This document shows positions 62,536-64,000 of a stretch of 64,000 bases of DNA, in pieces. Numbering within the stretch: position 1 is the stretch's first letter; every line of letters starts with the position of its first letter. Under the pieces are notes generated by a model that worked only from the letters and a program-made list of their open reading frames with translations, was not told the DNA's origin and ran no database searches. The DNA is from Aphodoplasma sp045541115 (GTDB taxonomy: Bacteria > Bacillota > Clostridia > UBA1381 > UMGS1253): positions 61,220-125,219 of the forward strand of contig JAZQIM010000003.1 of the NCBI GenBank assembly GCA_045541115.1, in the 5' to 3' direction. A program made the position numbers and the translations under genes.

Positions 62536-63795
62536 TTATTTTATTCCTATATCTTTTCTGTAATGGGCATCTTTAAAGCTGATCTTTGATACAGCCTCAT
62601 ACGATTCCTTTATCGCCTCATCAAGCGTATCTGCCGTTGCACAAACACCTAAAACTCGACCGCCCGATGTTAAAAATTTACCATTTTCTTCTTTTGTGCC
62701 GGCATGAAACACACAAATATTATCTTTTTTGCATGCCTCATCAATGCCAAATATTTCATAGCCTTTTTCATATTTTTGCGGATAGCCACCCGATGCCATT
62801 ACAACACATACCGCAGCATTATCATACCACTCAATCTCAATTTCATCGAGTTTTTCGTCAATAATTGCCAGTAAAATTTCCGCAAGGTCTGACTTAAGTC
62901 TTGGTAAAACAACCTGTGTTTCAGGATCGCCGAAACGACAATTATACTCTATTACCTTAATGCCGTCTTGCGTAAGCATTAGCCCAAAATACAGTACGCC
63001 CTTAAATGTTCTTCCCTCTTTATTCATTGCATCAACAGTGGGTATAAATACTTCTTTCATGCATATCTGGGCAAGCTCATCTGTGTATATGCGACTTGGC
63101 GAAAAAGTACCCATGCCACCCGTATTCAAGCCTTTATCGCCGTCATATGCACGTTTATGGTCTTGTGCAGACACCATAGGTTTAATTGTTTTACCATCTG
63201 TAAATGCGAGCACAGATATTTCAGGGCCCGTTAAGAACTCTTCGATTACAATACGACTTCCCGCATCGCCAAACTGCTTATCTTCCATCATTGATAAGAT
63301 AGCCTCCGATGCTTCTTGCTCTGTTTGAGCTATGATTACACCTTTTCCGAGAGCAAGTCCTTCAGCCTTTATAACAATAGGACATTTTCTTCCCTTAATA
63401 TATCCAAGTGCATCTGCGCTGTTTTCAAAGACTTCATATTCCGCTGTAGGAATATTGTATTTTTTCATAAGCTGTTTTGAGAAAACCTTGCTGCCTTCAA
63501 TTATAGCTGCATTTTTGCGCGGTCCAAAAGCCTTAAAACCTTTTGCTTCCAATGCATCCACCATACCAAGCACAAGCGGATCATCAGGCGCTACAAAAGT
63601 TAGGTCTATATCGTTTTCGCTTACGAATTTAACAACGCCGTCTATATCGGTAGCCGAAATCGGCACACATGTCGCTATTTGCGATATGCCGCCGTTACCC
63701 GGTGCGGCATAAAGCTTATCAACAAGCGGTGATTGCGAAAGTTTCCATGCAATCGTATGTTCGCGTCCGCCACCGCCAACAATCAATATCTTCAT
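62536..63795 (-). CDS. purD: Phosphoribosylamine-glycine ligase
   Basis: 419 residues, ATP-grasp. GGGGREHTIAWKL at the start, IVIKAEGLALGKGV (ATP), GPEISVLAFTDG and EYNCRFGDPETQ (metal). It makes GAR in purine synthesis. It starts 27 bases after the purH stop, the usual purH-purD order. Confidence 0.97.
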   Translation of the reverse strand: MKILIVGGGGREHTIAWKLSQSPLVDKLYAAPGNGGISQIATCVPISATDIDGVVKFVSENDIDLTFVAPDDPLVLGMVDALEAKGFKAFGPRKNAAIIEGSKVFSKQLMKKYNIPTAEYEVFENSADALGYIKGRKCPIVIKAEGLALGKGVIIAQTEQEASEAILSMMEDKQFGDAGSRIVIEEFLTGPEISVLAFTDGKTIKPMVSAQDHKRAYDGDKGLNTGGMGTFSPSRIYTDELAQICMKEVFIPTVDAMNKEGRTFKGVLYFGLMLTQDGIKVIEYNCRFGDPETQVVLPRLKSDLAEILLAIIDEKLDEIEIEWYDNAAVCVVMASGGYPQKYEKGYEIFGIDEACKKDNICVFHAGTKEENGKFLTSGGRVLGVCATADTLDEAIKESYEAVSKISFKDAHYRKDIGIK

Positions 63796-63822
63796 GTTTT
63801 CACATCCTTATATATTTATAAA

Positions 63823-64000
63823 TTAGTGATGGAATAATCTCATTTTTGTAAATGCCATTGCAATGCCTTTATTGTTACAAGTTTCTATAACGTTGTCATC
63901 ACGGATACTTCCGCCCGGCTCTGCGATATAGCTTACACCACTTTTAGCGGCACGTTCTATATTATCGCCGAATGGGAAGAATGCATCTGAGCCAAGGCTT
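63823..64000 (-). CDS. purH: Bifunctional purine protein PurH, C-terminal part
   Basis: Only the last 59 codons are in the window; the gene continues past 64000. Reading the minus strand gives SLGSDAFFPFGDNIERAA, then IAEPGGSIRDD and the terminal IAMAFTKMRLFHH, the end of the AICAR transformylase domain. PurH carries out the last two steps to IMP. Confidence 0.95.
   Translation of the reverse strand, partial: SLGSDAFFPFGDNIERAAKSGVSYIAEPGGSIRDDNVIETCNNKGIAMAFTKMRLFHH

Noticed and set aside
1..64000. CRISPR array, insertion sequence, prophage or attachment site
   Set aside because: No regularly spaced repeats, transposase, integrase or phage genes were found, and tRNA genes are intact with no flanking repeats.

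Overview
The window is an ordinary-looking chromosomal stretch of a low-GC Gram-positive bacterium of the class Clostridia (Bacillota). The evidence is the gene order (obg-yhbY-nadD-yqeK-rsfS-leuS; DUF512-der-plsY-gpsA; tig-clpP-clpX-lon-engB), strong Shine-Dalgarno sites, AT-rich intergenic DNA, an alpha/beta-type small acid-soluble spore protein and a YtxC-like sporulation protein (so a spore former or a descendant of one). The genus cannot be named from the sequence. No phage, transposase, IS element or CRISPR array is visible.

Layout. 1-9.0 kb (+): a lipase-like SGNH hydrolase, thrS, ribosomal proteins L21 and L27, then the obg-to-leuS translation and NAD cluster. 9.1-19.2 kb (-): a SASP, recG, fakA (yloV), an Asp23 protein, rmuC, gpsA, plsY, der and a DUF512 radical SAM protein. 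19.4-22.5 kb (+): a GT39-like membrane protein and a uracil permease. 22.5-23.5 kb (-): an RlmN-family methylase. 23.6-28.7 kb (+): a cobalamin riboswitch controlling two exported proteins, then a B12-binding-domain radical SAM enzyme. 28.8-35.4 kb (+): pyrE, pcrA, a cation/proton antiporter, pncB and a metallophosphoesterase. 35.5-45.1 kb (+): tig-clpP-clpX, lon-engB and hisS-aspS. 45.3-64.0 kb (-): ytxC, a DUF6873 protein, ireB, then fhs-tsaE-tsaB-nusB-xseA-xseB-ispA-PAP2, an aldose-epimerase-like protein, a four-gene operon (SDR epimerase, DapA-family aldolase, sdaAB, sdaAA), an SPFH protein, serC-serA, three tRNAs, purD and the end of purH.

The most notable locus is 23.6-27.3 kb. A sigma-A-like promoter, a well-conserved cobalamin aptamer and a terminator precede a signal-peptide protein that combines a DUF4430-like domain, an alpha/alpha-toroid and three S-layer homology repeats. 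Two bases after it lies a membrane-anchored DUF4430 protein. An alpha/alpha toroid plus a DUF4430-type beta domain is the two-part architecture of vertebrate intrinsic factor and transcobalamin, so I infer a surface-displayed corrinoid-capture system made as two polypeptides and shut off by B12. No corrin biosynthesis gene or Btu transporter lies in the window, and a probable B12-using enzyme lies just downstream under its own promoter.

Other points of interest are L27 without its N-terminal extension together with a missing prp gene; a fakA gene that appears to start at AUA or AUU; a TGS-less ThrRS; an operon joining L-serine dehydratase to a DapA-family aldolase and an epimerase behind a palindromic site; and a possible small RNA with a CCCUCCU loop near 47.0 kb.
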